From NCBI GenBank assembly GCA_902800585.1, contig CADCEW010000004.1, positions 39,153 through 103,152 on the forward strand: a DNA stretch of 64,000 nucleotides, in the 5' to 3' direction. The stretch comes from an uncultured Prevotellaceae bacterium (GTDB taxonomy: Bacteria; Bacteroidota; Bacteroidia; Bacteroidales; Bacteroidaceae). The notes beneath the pieces are model-generated. The model was not told where the DNA came from. It did no database searches and was given only the letters and a program-made list of their open reading frames with translations. Made by a program: the position numbers and the translations under genes. Shown one piece after another: positions 1 to 7,316 of the stretch (its first letter is position 1; each line of letters begins with the position of its first letter).

Positions 1-17
1 CGTTACGGAAAAAGCAG

Positions 18-25
18 TACTTTTG
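18..25 (+). promoter_or_regulatory. -7 box of amylase promoter
   Basis: TACTTTTG fits the Bacteroidota -7 consensus TAnnTTTG and lies about 26 bases before the amylase ATG. The -33 element would fall outside the window. Confidence 0.5.
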
Positions 26-50
26 CAACAGAAACTAAAGACCCTATTGT

Positions 51-1781
51 ATGAAAAAGATTTGCACAACACTTTTATTGCTCGTTGTTACGCTGACAGT
101 CTCGGCTCAGGGATGGCCTGAGAAGTATGATGGCGTGATGCTCCAGGGTTTCTATTGGGACTCTTATGATGATACGAAATGGACGAACCTTGAGTTACAG
201 GCAGATGAGCTTTCTCAGTTCTTCAATCTGATATGGGTGCCTAACTCTGCCTATGCCAATGCTACAAGCAATAATATGGGCTATCATCCTGTCTATTGGT
301 TCGACCATAAAAGTGCCTTTGGTAAGGAGACAGAACTGCGCTCCATGATAAAGACCTTCAAAGCAAAGAATGTGGGTATCATTGAGGATGTAGTCATCAA
401 CCATCGTGCCAGTGTTGATGACAACTGGCTGAACTTTGCTAAAGAGACATACAACGGTGTGACTTATCAACTGACCGCTGCCGATATCTGCAGTGATGAT
501 GAATCAAAAGACAAGGGTTACACTCCAACGGGTGCTAAAGATACTGGCGAAGGCTGGGATGGTGCACGCGACCTTGATCACACAGGTGCCAATGTACAGA
601 AGAACGTCAATGCCTATCTTGATTTCTTACTGAATGATTTAGGCTACGCAGGCTTCCGCTATGACTACGTGAAGGGTTTTGCTGCTAAGTATGTAGGACA
701 ATATAATACGACCGCTCAGCCGAAGTTCTCCGTCGGAGAATGTTGGGATGGCAATAAGACTGTGGTTACTAATTGGATTGACGGCACCAAGCAGGATGGT
801 GTCATTCAGAGTGCCGCCTTCGACTTCCCGATGAAGTATTATATCAACGATGCTTTCAGTAAGGGTCAATGGAGTAGGTTGAATGATGGTAGCCTGTCCG
901 ATGACAACAACTACAAACGCTATGCAGTGACCTTCGTTGATAATCACGATACTGGTCGTTCAGGAGAATGTCCCCTTTATGCCAATATCGAGGCTGCCAA
1001 CGCCTTCATCCTAACCATGCCTGGTACTCCTTGCGTATGGCTGAAACACTGGCTGACATACAAGACAACTATCAAAAAACTGATCCTGGTTCGTAAGGCT
1101 GCTGGTATTCATAACCAAAGTACCATTGATACCCATACGGCATCCACCGCTGGTTATGTTTTGAAAGTTAAAGGAAAGAAAGGTGACGTACTCCTATTGT
1201 TGGGTACAGCCACCGCTTCTACAGACGGTTTCAAACTCGCAGTTGAAGGTACTAATTATAAGATGTATGTAAGCAACGACGTGGATATTTCCGCTTTGGA
1301 TGATATTAAGGATGACACTTTTACGGCTCCAGATTGTTGCGAAGTAAAAGATGGTGAGGTTTGTGCCTTCTTTGAGGCTCCTACTTCATGGACTGTTGTC
1401 AAGTGTTGGGCATGGGATTCCAACGACAACAACTATACGGGTGGCAATTGGCCAGGTGCTGCATGTGAGAAAGTTGGTACCAACAATGACAATCCTGTAT
1501 GGAAGTGGACTTATACTGGCACCTTGACATCCATGCCTACGTTTATTATCTTTAATAATAATGATAATGGCGAGCAGACGGGCGATCTTGACTTCAAGAA
1601 TGGAGGCTACTATAATTCGGCTGGTGCCTTGCAAGGTGTTGTCACAGATATCCAGACAGTCAGGACAGACGGATTGAAGAACCAAGATGCCTCATGGTAC
1701 GACCTCAATGGTCGCCGTCTCTCAGGGGTGCCGACCAAGAAGGGTGTGTATATCTATCAGGGAAAGAAAATATTGAAGTGA
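51..1781 (+). CDS. Secreted GH13 alpha-amylase with starch-binding module
   Basis: Endo-acting alpha-1,4-glucan hydrolase, exported. Residues 1-19 form a signal peptide ending VSA-QG. The GH13 barrel shows region I DVVINH, region II GFRYDY with predicted nucleophile D205, GECWD with acid/base E230, and DNHD with D300. Residues about 450-530 (start CWAWDSNDN) resemble a CBM26-type starch-binding module. The last about 28 residues (WYDLNGRRL ... KKGVYIYQGKK) look like the C-terminal sorting or anchoring tails common on Prevotella secreted proteins; a type IX secretion role is inference. At 576 aa with a complete catalytic triad the enzyme should be active. It is monocistronic: its own -7 box lies upstream and a strong terminator follows. 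It is starch-directed and so not obviously part of the xylan cluster. Confidence 0.93.
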   Translation: MKKICTTLLLLVVTLTVSAQGWPEKYDGVMLQGFYWDSYDDTKWTNLELQADELSQFFNLIWVPNSAYANATSNNMGYHPVYWFDHKSAFGKETELRSMIKTFKAKNVGIIEDVVINHRASVDDNWLNFAKETYNGVTYQLTAADICSDDESKDKGYTPTGAKDTGEGWDGARDLDHTGANVQKNVNAYLDFLLNDLGYAGFRYDYVKGFAAKYVGQYNTTAQPKFSVGECWDGNKTVVTNWIDGTKQDGVIQSAAFDFPMKYYINDAFSKGQWSRLNDGSLSDDNNYKRYAVTFVDNHDTGRSGECPLYANIEAANAFILTMPGTPCVWLKHWLTYKTTIKKLILVRKAAGIHNQSTIDTHTASTAGYVLKVKGKKGDVLLLLGTATASTDGFKLAVEGTNYKMYVSNDVDISALDDIKDDTFTAPDCCEVKDGEVCAFFEAPTSWTVVKCWAWDSNDNNYTGGNWPGAACEKVGTNNDNPVWKWTYTGTLTSMPTFIIFNNNDNGEQTGDLDFKNGGYYNSAGALQGVVTDIQTVRTDGLKNQDASWYDLNGRRLSGVPTKKGVYIYQGKKILK

Positions 1782-1814
1782 TTTTAAATAGATGCCAAAA
1801 AGATTCAAGAGGGA

Positions 1815-1845
1815 AAGAAGGAGGTTTACGACCTCCTTCTTTTTT
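1815..1845 (+). terminator. Rho-independent terminator after amylase
   Basis: Perfect 11-bp stem (1815-1825 with 1831-1841), 5-base loop, followed directly by T residues. It ends amylase transcription. Confidence 0.9.
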
Positions 1846-1908
1846 ACATTTTATCGGAGTTTACGTATATTTTTCTTGCATTTTATCGGAGTTTTGCACA
1901 CTTATTTG

Positions 1909-1916
1909 TATCTTTG
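1909..1916 (+). promoter_or_regulatory. -7 box upstream of DUF6078-like gene
   Basis: TATCTTTG matches TAnnTTTG, 38 bases before the chosen ATG at 1954. No clear -33 TTTG at normal spacing. The stretch 1847-1897 holds two near-identical copies of CATTTTATCGGAGTTT, of unknown meaning. Confidence 0.45.
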
Positions 1917-1953
1917 CATGACTTTTAAACACACATCAATTCAACTAACAATC

Positions 1954-2400
1954 ATGTCAATGAAAGAGTATGTTTTCAGGGAGATTCCTCGAAATTTTAT
2001 GTTGTGTTTTCACAACGAGTGTCCAATGCGCGAGACCTGCCTTCGCTATCAGGCGGGCATCCAAGCCAGTCAACAATGGGACTGGGGAGAAACTGTCTTC
2101 CCTTCTGCCCTTAAAGACGGAAAATGTCGTTTCTATCGGAAGATAGAAGAGATGCGACTGGCCTATGGGTTTGGTGGTCTGTACCATGATGTCCCATGGT
2201 ACGAGCGTTCGAAAATGCGCCAATGGGTTACCGACTATATCGGTAGTGTGGGTAGTTATTATCGCTATCACAAGGGCGAACGTCTGTTGACGCCTCAGCA
2301 GCAACAGGGAATTTTGAATTATTTCACCCAGAAAGGATATGCCGATGGCGCTTCCTTCGACCATTATGTAACGGATTACAACTTCGGAGAGCACCTCTAA
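1954..2400 (+). CDS. DUF6078-like protein, function unknown
   Basis: A 148-residue cytoplasmic protein. The open frame runs further upstream to 1792, but that part overlaps the terminator and the -7 box, so the start is set at ATG 1954 (MSMKEYVF) or 1960. The N-terminal third has the spacing C-x(4)-C-P-x(4)-C-L-R, followed by a YGFGGLYHDVP segment and a C-terminal KGERLLTPQQQ helix. This layout fits the Bacteroidota family I know as DUF6078, often multi-copy in Prevotella and without an assigned role. The clustered cysteines hint at metal or nucleic-acid binding, which is inference only. It is followed by a periodic dyad array and mobile-element remains, so it may belong to an accessory island. 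Confidence 0.7.
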   Translation: MSMKEYVFREIPRNFMLCFHNECPMRETCLRYQAGIQASQQWDWGETVFPSALKDGKCRFYRKIEEMRLAYGFGGLYHDVPWYERSKMRQWVTDYIGSVGSYYRYHKGERLLTPQQQQGILNYFTQKGYADGASFDHYVTDYNFGEHL

Positions 2401-2420
2401 TCAAATGCCACAGTCTCCCA

Positions 2421-2508
2421 TAACCTGTTCCAACGGCTGGAACAGGTTATTCCAAGGGCTGGAACAAAGTGTTCCAAGCGTTGGAACAAAGTATTCCATG
2501 CCCTGGAA
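2421..2508. repeat. Four dyads with exact 22-bp period
   Basis: Four copies of TTCCA-N(3-5)-TGGAA type palindromes centred at 2435, 2457, 2479 and 2501, exactly 22 bp apart. The first extends to a perfect 12-bp stem (2421-2432 with 2438-2449). Units are separated by ACAAAGTA-like linkers. The array sits between a DUF6078-like gene and a VapE remnant. It could be a multi-site operator, a replication/iteron-like site, or a repeat hairpin; the sequence does not decide. Confidence 0.75.
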
Positions 2509-2562
2509 CAAATGCTTAGTGGTATCTTAACCATGATGTCTAAACAATTCAAATCATATCAC

Positions 2563-2760
2563 ATGAAAATTACATTATTAAAAACAAGCAAGCAAAACCG
2601 TCAGCACCTCCAGAGCGTGCCGATGGAAACAATGATCCAGACAGTGATGAGTAACCAGGTAGCAGATGATGTTGAGGACCTCCGACAGTTCGTCAAATGG
2701 GCTGAGTCGTGGAAAGAGTACGACAGGACCTATCGATATGTCGCAGAAAATCAACTATGA
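2563..2760 (+). pseudogene. VapE/BT4734-type protein, N-terminal remnant
   Basis: Starts at ATG 2563 (MKITLLKTSKQNR). The first about 43 residues (through VEDLRQFV) resemble the N-terminus of Bacteroidota VapE/BT4734-like primase-helicase proteins of mobile elements. The frame then runs into DNA that codes, in another frame, for the C-terminal end of the same kind of protein (next entry). The long central part, with the primase-like region and the P-loop ATPase, is missing. The simplest reading is an internal deletion with frame change that left only the two ends. The assignment rests on remembered family patterns, so family identity is moderate while the truncated look is clearer. Confidence 0.5.
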
Positions 2761-3103
2761 CCAACTCTATGCGCAGGCTGTAACCTTGCTTGAACAAGGG
2801 GAGCCGACATGGTTGGACGACAAGCAGACACAAATCCTCATGGAGTCTAATCGCCAGTTCCAGTTGCGTTCACCAGAGGAGATGTTCTTCTGGGAATGCT
2901 TCCGTATACCAGAACACGAAGAAGAGGGTGTCTATATGAGTACAGCAGCCATCTTGGCGGTCATCAAGAAAAAGGCTGGCGCAGCCATCCGTAATGGAAA
3001 CATCCTTTTGTTGGGAAAATTTCTGTCCAATATCGAGCATTTGAAGAAAAAACGCACTAATATTGGATCAGAATATCTCGTTATTCCGCTCGAAAATACA
3101 TAG
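2738..3103 (+). pseudogene. VapE-type protein, C-terminal remnant
   Basis: Frame open from 2666, with an internal ATG at 2738 (MSQKINYDQLYAQ). The segment INYDQLYAQAVTLLEQGE, then NRQFQ and a 'PEEMFFWECF' stretch, resembles the C-terminal region of Bacteroidota VapE/virulence-associated E proteins. The residues just before the ATG (TGPID) also fit that family, suggesting translation once came from further upstream. It overlaps the N-terminal remnant by 23 bases in a different frame. It may still be translated as a 121-residue protein, but no independent function is known. Confidence 0.5.
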
Positions 3104-3104
3104 T

Positions 3105-3167
3105 AACTGCCACTACTGCCACTTCAGAATGCCTATAAATAGGGCGTTTGTGGCAGTAGTGGCAGTT
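3105..3167. repeat. 18-bp perfect inverted repeat after VapE remnant
   Basis: Arms 3105-3122 and 3150-3167 are perfect reverse complements (AACTGCCACTACTGCCAC on the left), with a 27-base loop that can itself pair partly. It lies between two convergent genes and could serve as a bidirectional terminator, but no T-run follows directly on the plus strand. It may instead be the edge or regulatory repeat of the vanished mobile element. Confidence 0.8.
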
Positions 3168-3189
3168 GTGACAGTAAAAAAACTTTTTG

Positions 3190-6100
3190 TTACTTCTTTC
3201 CTTTACCTTTGTTCATATACTCTCGTGGGGACATGCCGTAGAACTTCTTGAAGATGGTGGAGAAGGATGCCGCATTGTTGAAGCCGCAGGCAAACATCAC
3301 CTCTGTGATATTCATGTTCTGGCTGGCCAAAAGTTTCGCCGCCTGTTTCAAACGGATGTTACGAATGAAGTCGTGAGGCGTCTGTCCCGTGAGTTCCTTC
3401 ATCTTACGATGCAGGTGTACACGGCTGATGCCGACTTCGTCAGCAATGCTATAGACACTGAGATCGGGGTTATTGATGTTTTTGTTGATGGTACTCATGA
3501 TACGCTCCAACAATTTATCGTCAGGAGACTGCATCTGTACCTCGTCCACTTGCTGTTCCAGTTGGTCGTTCCGTCCGTATTTCAGTCTCAGCATGTGATG
3601 CGTATATATCAGGTTGACGATGGTGCGACGCAGAATATCCATATTGAAAGGCTTGACCATATAAGCATCTGCACCTGTCTCCAGCCCCTCCAACTGATCC
3701 TCGTCACGGTTCTTGGCGGTGAGGAAAATAACAGGAACATGACTTGTCGTGGGGTTGGACTTCACTTTAGAACAAAGCGTATTACCGTCCATCTCAGGCA
3801 TCATGACGTCAGAGATGACAAGGTCAGGAACAGTCTTGAGGATTTCCGTAAAGGCTTCCTTTCCGTTCTCGCAACAAACAACGGTATAGTTGGCAGACAA
3901 CTCTCTTTCAAGATATTCCCGTATCTCTTTGTCATCCTCTGCGATGACGATGCGCTGGACCTTGCTGGACTTTGGCACCTCTACCACCTGTGGTGTTTCG
4001 ATATCATGGTCCAAGAGATTCGTAGCAGGCATTCTTTCTTCCTTCTCTATTGCCATCTCCTCAGGTTTCAGATGCTTGTTACCCAAAGGAATGGTGACCA
4101 CAAACTCACAACCTTCTCCGTCCGCATTGTTATGAACACTGATAGTACCATGATGCAGTTCCACGAGGGAGCGTGTGAGGTCCAGTCCGATACCTGTTCC
4201 TGACTTACGGTTATTCTCGCTCGTTGGAGACTGATAGAAACGTTCGAAGATATGCTCCAACTGGTCTTCAGGAATCTTCTCTCCATTGTCATAGAAAGCG
4301 ATAGTGGCATGTTTCTCGTCATGGGTGACACGGATGCTAATCTCGCCGCCTGCAGGTGTGTACTTAAAGGCATTGGACAGGATGTTCATCACCACCTTAT
4401 CGAAGTTGTTCCTGTCAATCCATACAGGCAACACGTCGGTGTCATGCTCGTAGTTGAATCTGATATCCTTGGCCTGTGCCTGTTGTGTGAAAAGGGTGTG
4501 GATATCTTCAATAAAACCAATGAGATTCGTCTCATGCATCCGCATCTGCATCTGTCCCTTGTCAATCTTCCGAAGGTCCATCATCTGGTTGATAAGTGCC
4601 AGGATACGTTCGGCATTACGACGCATCGTCTCATAGACACTGCGGCGGTGAGGATCATGGTCCTGTTTGATGAGGGAAGTCAGGGGAGAGACGATGAGTG
4701 TCATCGGTGTGCGTATCTCATGACTGATATTCATAAAGAAACGTAGTTTTGCCTCACTCATCTCCTCTGCATGGACATGTTCCTGTAAGTGCAGGCGGTC
4801 TTGTTCTTTTCGTCTCCGATAGAATAAATATTGCCACAGGAAGAGTCCCAGAATAAACAGGTAGGTAATATACGCCAGTGTCGTCTGATACCATGGGGCA
4901 CGGACATATACGATAAAGCAGCGTTCTTCTGTCTGGACATCGTTCCGTTGGGCGACGACACAGAAGTTATACGTTCCTGGTGCCATGTGGCTGAAGGTTA
5001 TCTCGTTGACACCTGGCTGCATCCGTACCCACTCCTCGTTATTGATGCGATACAGATAGGTGATATGCTCAGGATTGTCATAGGTCAGCGTGGATAGGAG
5101 GATAGAGAATGAGTTATCGCCATGACTGAGTGCAAAACGCTTGGCGGCAATAGAGGTGGTATCAGTGACATGATACCAGCCGGACTTTGTCTCTGGAGTC
5201 ACTTCCACACCGTTGATGAGGAAAGCCGTCAGATAGACTTCAGCCTTCCACTCACTCTGTTTGATATCAGAAGGCTTAAACCAAGTAATGCCTCCTACAC
5301 CGCCAAAGAGCAGAATACCTTCCTTTGAGATACAGGCAGCACCATCGCTGAACTCGTTACTCTGCAAGCCATTGTCGATGAAGTAACTCTGTGTACCTCC
5401 TGTCTTGGGGTTATATCGATACAGGCCGTGGTCGGTACCTACCCAGATCATTCCTTCATGGTCTTGTTGAAGCGAGGCGATGCCATTGCCTGCAAGTCCT
5501 TTTTCCATACTCAAAAAACGGAATTCCTTAGTGGAGAGGTCGTAACTATACAATCCGTCGTTAGTACCAATCCATAGTTTTTGATGGTATTCCCGTACGC
5601 TACGGGTAGGTGTCCCATAGTTCAGCGTGTTGCCTCCAAAAACCTTCGTCCAATTCTCCGTGGCGATATCCATACAACAGACACCCATCGTCGTGGCGAG
5701 ATAGATACGTTGTCCGTCAGGAGAAAGGGAGACCTGGGAGATATAGTTGTTGATGATGTTATTGACTTTTCGGTCGTTGACCGCATTTTCCTCGGTAGTG
5801 TAAGCCTTGATATCTCCCGACTCAATGTTCAGTCGTAATAGGCCGTCACCCATGGTTGCTATCCACATAGTCCCTTGCCAGTCACATTTCAGGTCGAAGA
5901 CACTGACGGCAGAACCCTTTGGCAGTGCCTGTTGGTGGTAGGTATGGCTGGCAACATCAATCCAACCGCATCCTTCCTGGAACGACCCTATCCAGATACG
6001 TCCCTTGCTATCCTCCGCAAGTCCGAGAATTGTACTGGGGAAGTTCGCCTTGTAGTGGAAGACAAGATGGTTGTTGTTGTCAAGACTGTAAAGTCCGTCC

Positions 6101-7176
6101 TTGTCTGTTCCTATCCATGTCCATCCTCTGCTGTCGATAAGAACACTGGTAACACAGGCTTGTCCGATGAGATTCTGAGGTCCTAACTTATAACCCATAT
6201 AATGAAAGAGGTGCTCTTCTCTGGGTTGCATGTAGATACCTTTTTGAAGCAGTCCGAACCACAGGTTCCCCATCTTATCCTCCGTGATGGAATAGCATTT
6301 ACTAAGAGACAGGTCTATCTCATTGCTATAGAAAGGATTGTCAGTGAGGATGCCGGTCTGTGGATTGAAGATACCGAATCCCTTGCCGTCATATCCTAAC
6401 ATCAGTTCACCACGACTGTTGCTGTAAATCTCCACAATAGGCAGGTCACCCGTGACGGCAATATGTTCAAAGACACCCTTCTCTCCTAATACGAACAGAC
6501 CGTTTTGCGCCGTACCCAAATAGATTCTCTTGTCTTTGCCCTCACGGACAGCGCGTAGTTGTGTACGGAGGTCATCCTCCTGGAAATATCGGGTGGTCTT
6601 CTTTCCGTCAAAGCAGACCAGTCCTTGTTCTTCTGTGACAATCCATAAACGGTTCTGACTGTCTTCTGTCATCTGGCGGACACCGACAATATCAGCCAAC
6701 GCTCCTCCAACCTGACGGGCTTTCTTAGCGTCAGTCAGTCGTAATAGTCCATGTCCGGACGTACCAATGATAACATCTCCGTTGTGCCGCTCCAGAAGAC
6801 ATGTTACATAGGGTGGCATGATACGGTTTTGTAAGTCATAGACCTGAATGTCCTGAAAATGGTAACCGTTGAATGATTGTAACGCGCCGTACATTCCGAC
6901 AAAGAAAGTACCTCTGCTGTCCTGCATGATACAATTCACATAGTTGCTCGCCATCCCCATGTCGGCAGACACTTCTTTCCTGAAGATATGGAACTGATAA
7001 CCGTCGTATTTGTTAAGACCGTTACGGGTTGATATCCAGATAAAGCCGTCGTTGTCATTATATACCTGATTGACAAAACTGCTTGATAGTTGTTTGTTGG
7101 CATCAAAAAGAAAACCTTGCTGGGCAAATATGCTCAGAGGAAGAATGAGTAGAGATAAGATTAGTAGCTTTTTCAT
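3190..7176 (-). CDS. Hybrid two-component system sensor-regulator (HTCS)
   Basis: Single-protein polysaccharide sensor and transcription regulator, 1328 aa, in the inner membrane. Order: signal peptide (1-18), periplasmic Reg_prop beta-propeller repeats (about 20-650, many WIGT/IWVGT blades), Y_Y_Y domain (about 690-755), membrane span near 764-785 followed by basic residues, histidine kinase with HEIRTP box (H819), N box NILSNAFKYTP and G box GTGIGLDL, receiver domain VISDVMMPEMDG with phospho-acceptor D1123, and an AraC-type double helix-turn-helix at about 1225-1325. All catalytic boxes look intact. In Bacteroidota such proteins bind an oligosaccharide in the periplasm and switch on a nearby polysaccharide utilisation locus. 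Adjacent to xyl3A, it probably senses a xylan oligosaccharide. It has its own consensus promoter. Confidence 0.95.
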   Translation of the reverse strand: MKKLLILSLLILPLSIFAQQGFLFDANKQLSSSFVNQVYNDNDGFIWISTRNGLNKYDGYQFHIFRKEVSADMGMASNYVNCIMQDSRGTFFVGMYGALQSFNGYHFQDIQVYDLQNRIMPPYVTCLLERHNGDVIIGTSGHGLLRLTDAKKARQVGGALADIVGVRQMTEDSQNRLWIVTEEQGLVCFDGKKTTRYFQEDDLRTQLRAVREGKDKRIYLGTAQNGLFVLGEKGVFEHIAVTGDLPIVEIYSNSRGELMLGYDGKGFGIFNPQTGILTDNPFYSNEIDLSLSKCYSITEDKMGNLWFGLLQKGIYMQPREEHLFHYMGYKLGPQNLIGQACVTSVLIDSRGWTWIGTDKDGLYSLDNNNHLVFHYKANFPSTILGLAEDSKGRIWIGSFQEGCGWIDVASHTYHQQALPKGSAVSVFDLKCDWQGTMWIATMGDGLLRLNIESGDIKAYTTEENAVNDRKVNNIINNYISQVSLSPDGQRIYLATTMGVCCMDIATENWTKVFGGNTLNYGTPTRSVREYHQKLWIGTNDGLYSYDLSTKEFRFLSMEKGLAGNGIASLQQDHEGMIWVGTDHGLYRYNPKTGGTQSYFIDNGLQSNEFSDGAACISKEGILLFGGVGGITWFKPSDIKQSEWKAEVYLTAFLINGVEVTPETKSGWYHVTDTTSIAAKRFALSHGDNSFSILLSTLTYDNPEHITYLYRINNEEWVRMQPGVNEITFSHMAPGTYNFCVVAQRNDVQTEERCFIVYVRAPWYQTTLAYITYLFILGLFLWQYLFYRRRKEQDRLHLQEHVHAEEMSEAKLRFFMNISHEIRTPMTLIVSPLTSLIKQDHDPHRRSVYETMRRNAERILALINQMMDLRKIDKGQMQMRMHETNLIGFIEDIHTLFTQQAQAKDIRFNYEHDTDVLPVWIDRNNFDKVVMNILSNAFKYTPAGGEISIRVTHDEKHATIAFYDNGEKIPEDQLEHIFERFYQSPTSENNRKSGTGIGLDLTRSLVELHHGTISVHNNADGEGCEFVVTIPLGNKHLKPEEMAIEKEERMPATNLLDHDIETPQVVEVPKSSKVQRIVIAEDDKEIREYLERELSANYTVVCCENGKEAFTEILKTVPDLVISDVMMPEMDGNTLCSKVKSNPTTSHVPVIFLTAKNRDEDQLEGLETGADAYMVKPFNMDILRRTIVNLIYTHHMLRLKYGRNDQLEQQVDEVQMQSPDDKLLERIMSTINKNINNPDLSVYSIADEVGISRVHLHRKMKELTGQTPHDFIRNIRLKQAAKLLASQNMNITEVMFACGFNNAASFSTIFKKFYGMSPREYMNKGKGKK

Positions 7177-7216
7177 TGCTTGGTTTCAAATCCGCGATGT
7201 TACATTAGAACAAGTG

Positions 7217-7248
7217 CAAAGGTAGCACATTTTACGAAATGTACCAAA
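7217..7248 (-). promoter_or_regulatory. HTCS promoter
   Basis: Reading leftward: -33 TTTG (7248-7245), 20-base spacer, -7 TACCTTTG (7224-7217). Full match to the Bacteroidota consensus, about 40 bases upstream of the HTCS start. Confidence 0.8.
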
Positions 7249-7283
7249 CAAAATGTTACAAAAAATAAGTTAGAAATAAAAAG

Positions 7284-7309
7284 CAGGGCAGGAAAACAAT
7301 CCTGCCCTG
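7284..7309 (-). terminator. Terminator after xyl3A
   Basis: Perfect 10-bp stem (CAGGGCAGGA and complement), 6-base loop, followed on the minus strand by GCTTTTTATTT. It separates xyl3A from the HTCS gene, so the two are separate transcripts. Confidence 0.85.
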
Positions 7310-7316
7310 TGAAGTT

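Noticed and set aside
2421-2508. CRISPR array
   Set aside because: Only four short palindromes with similar linkers; no 25-40 bp repeats, no unique spacers, no cas genes.
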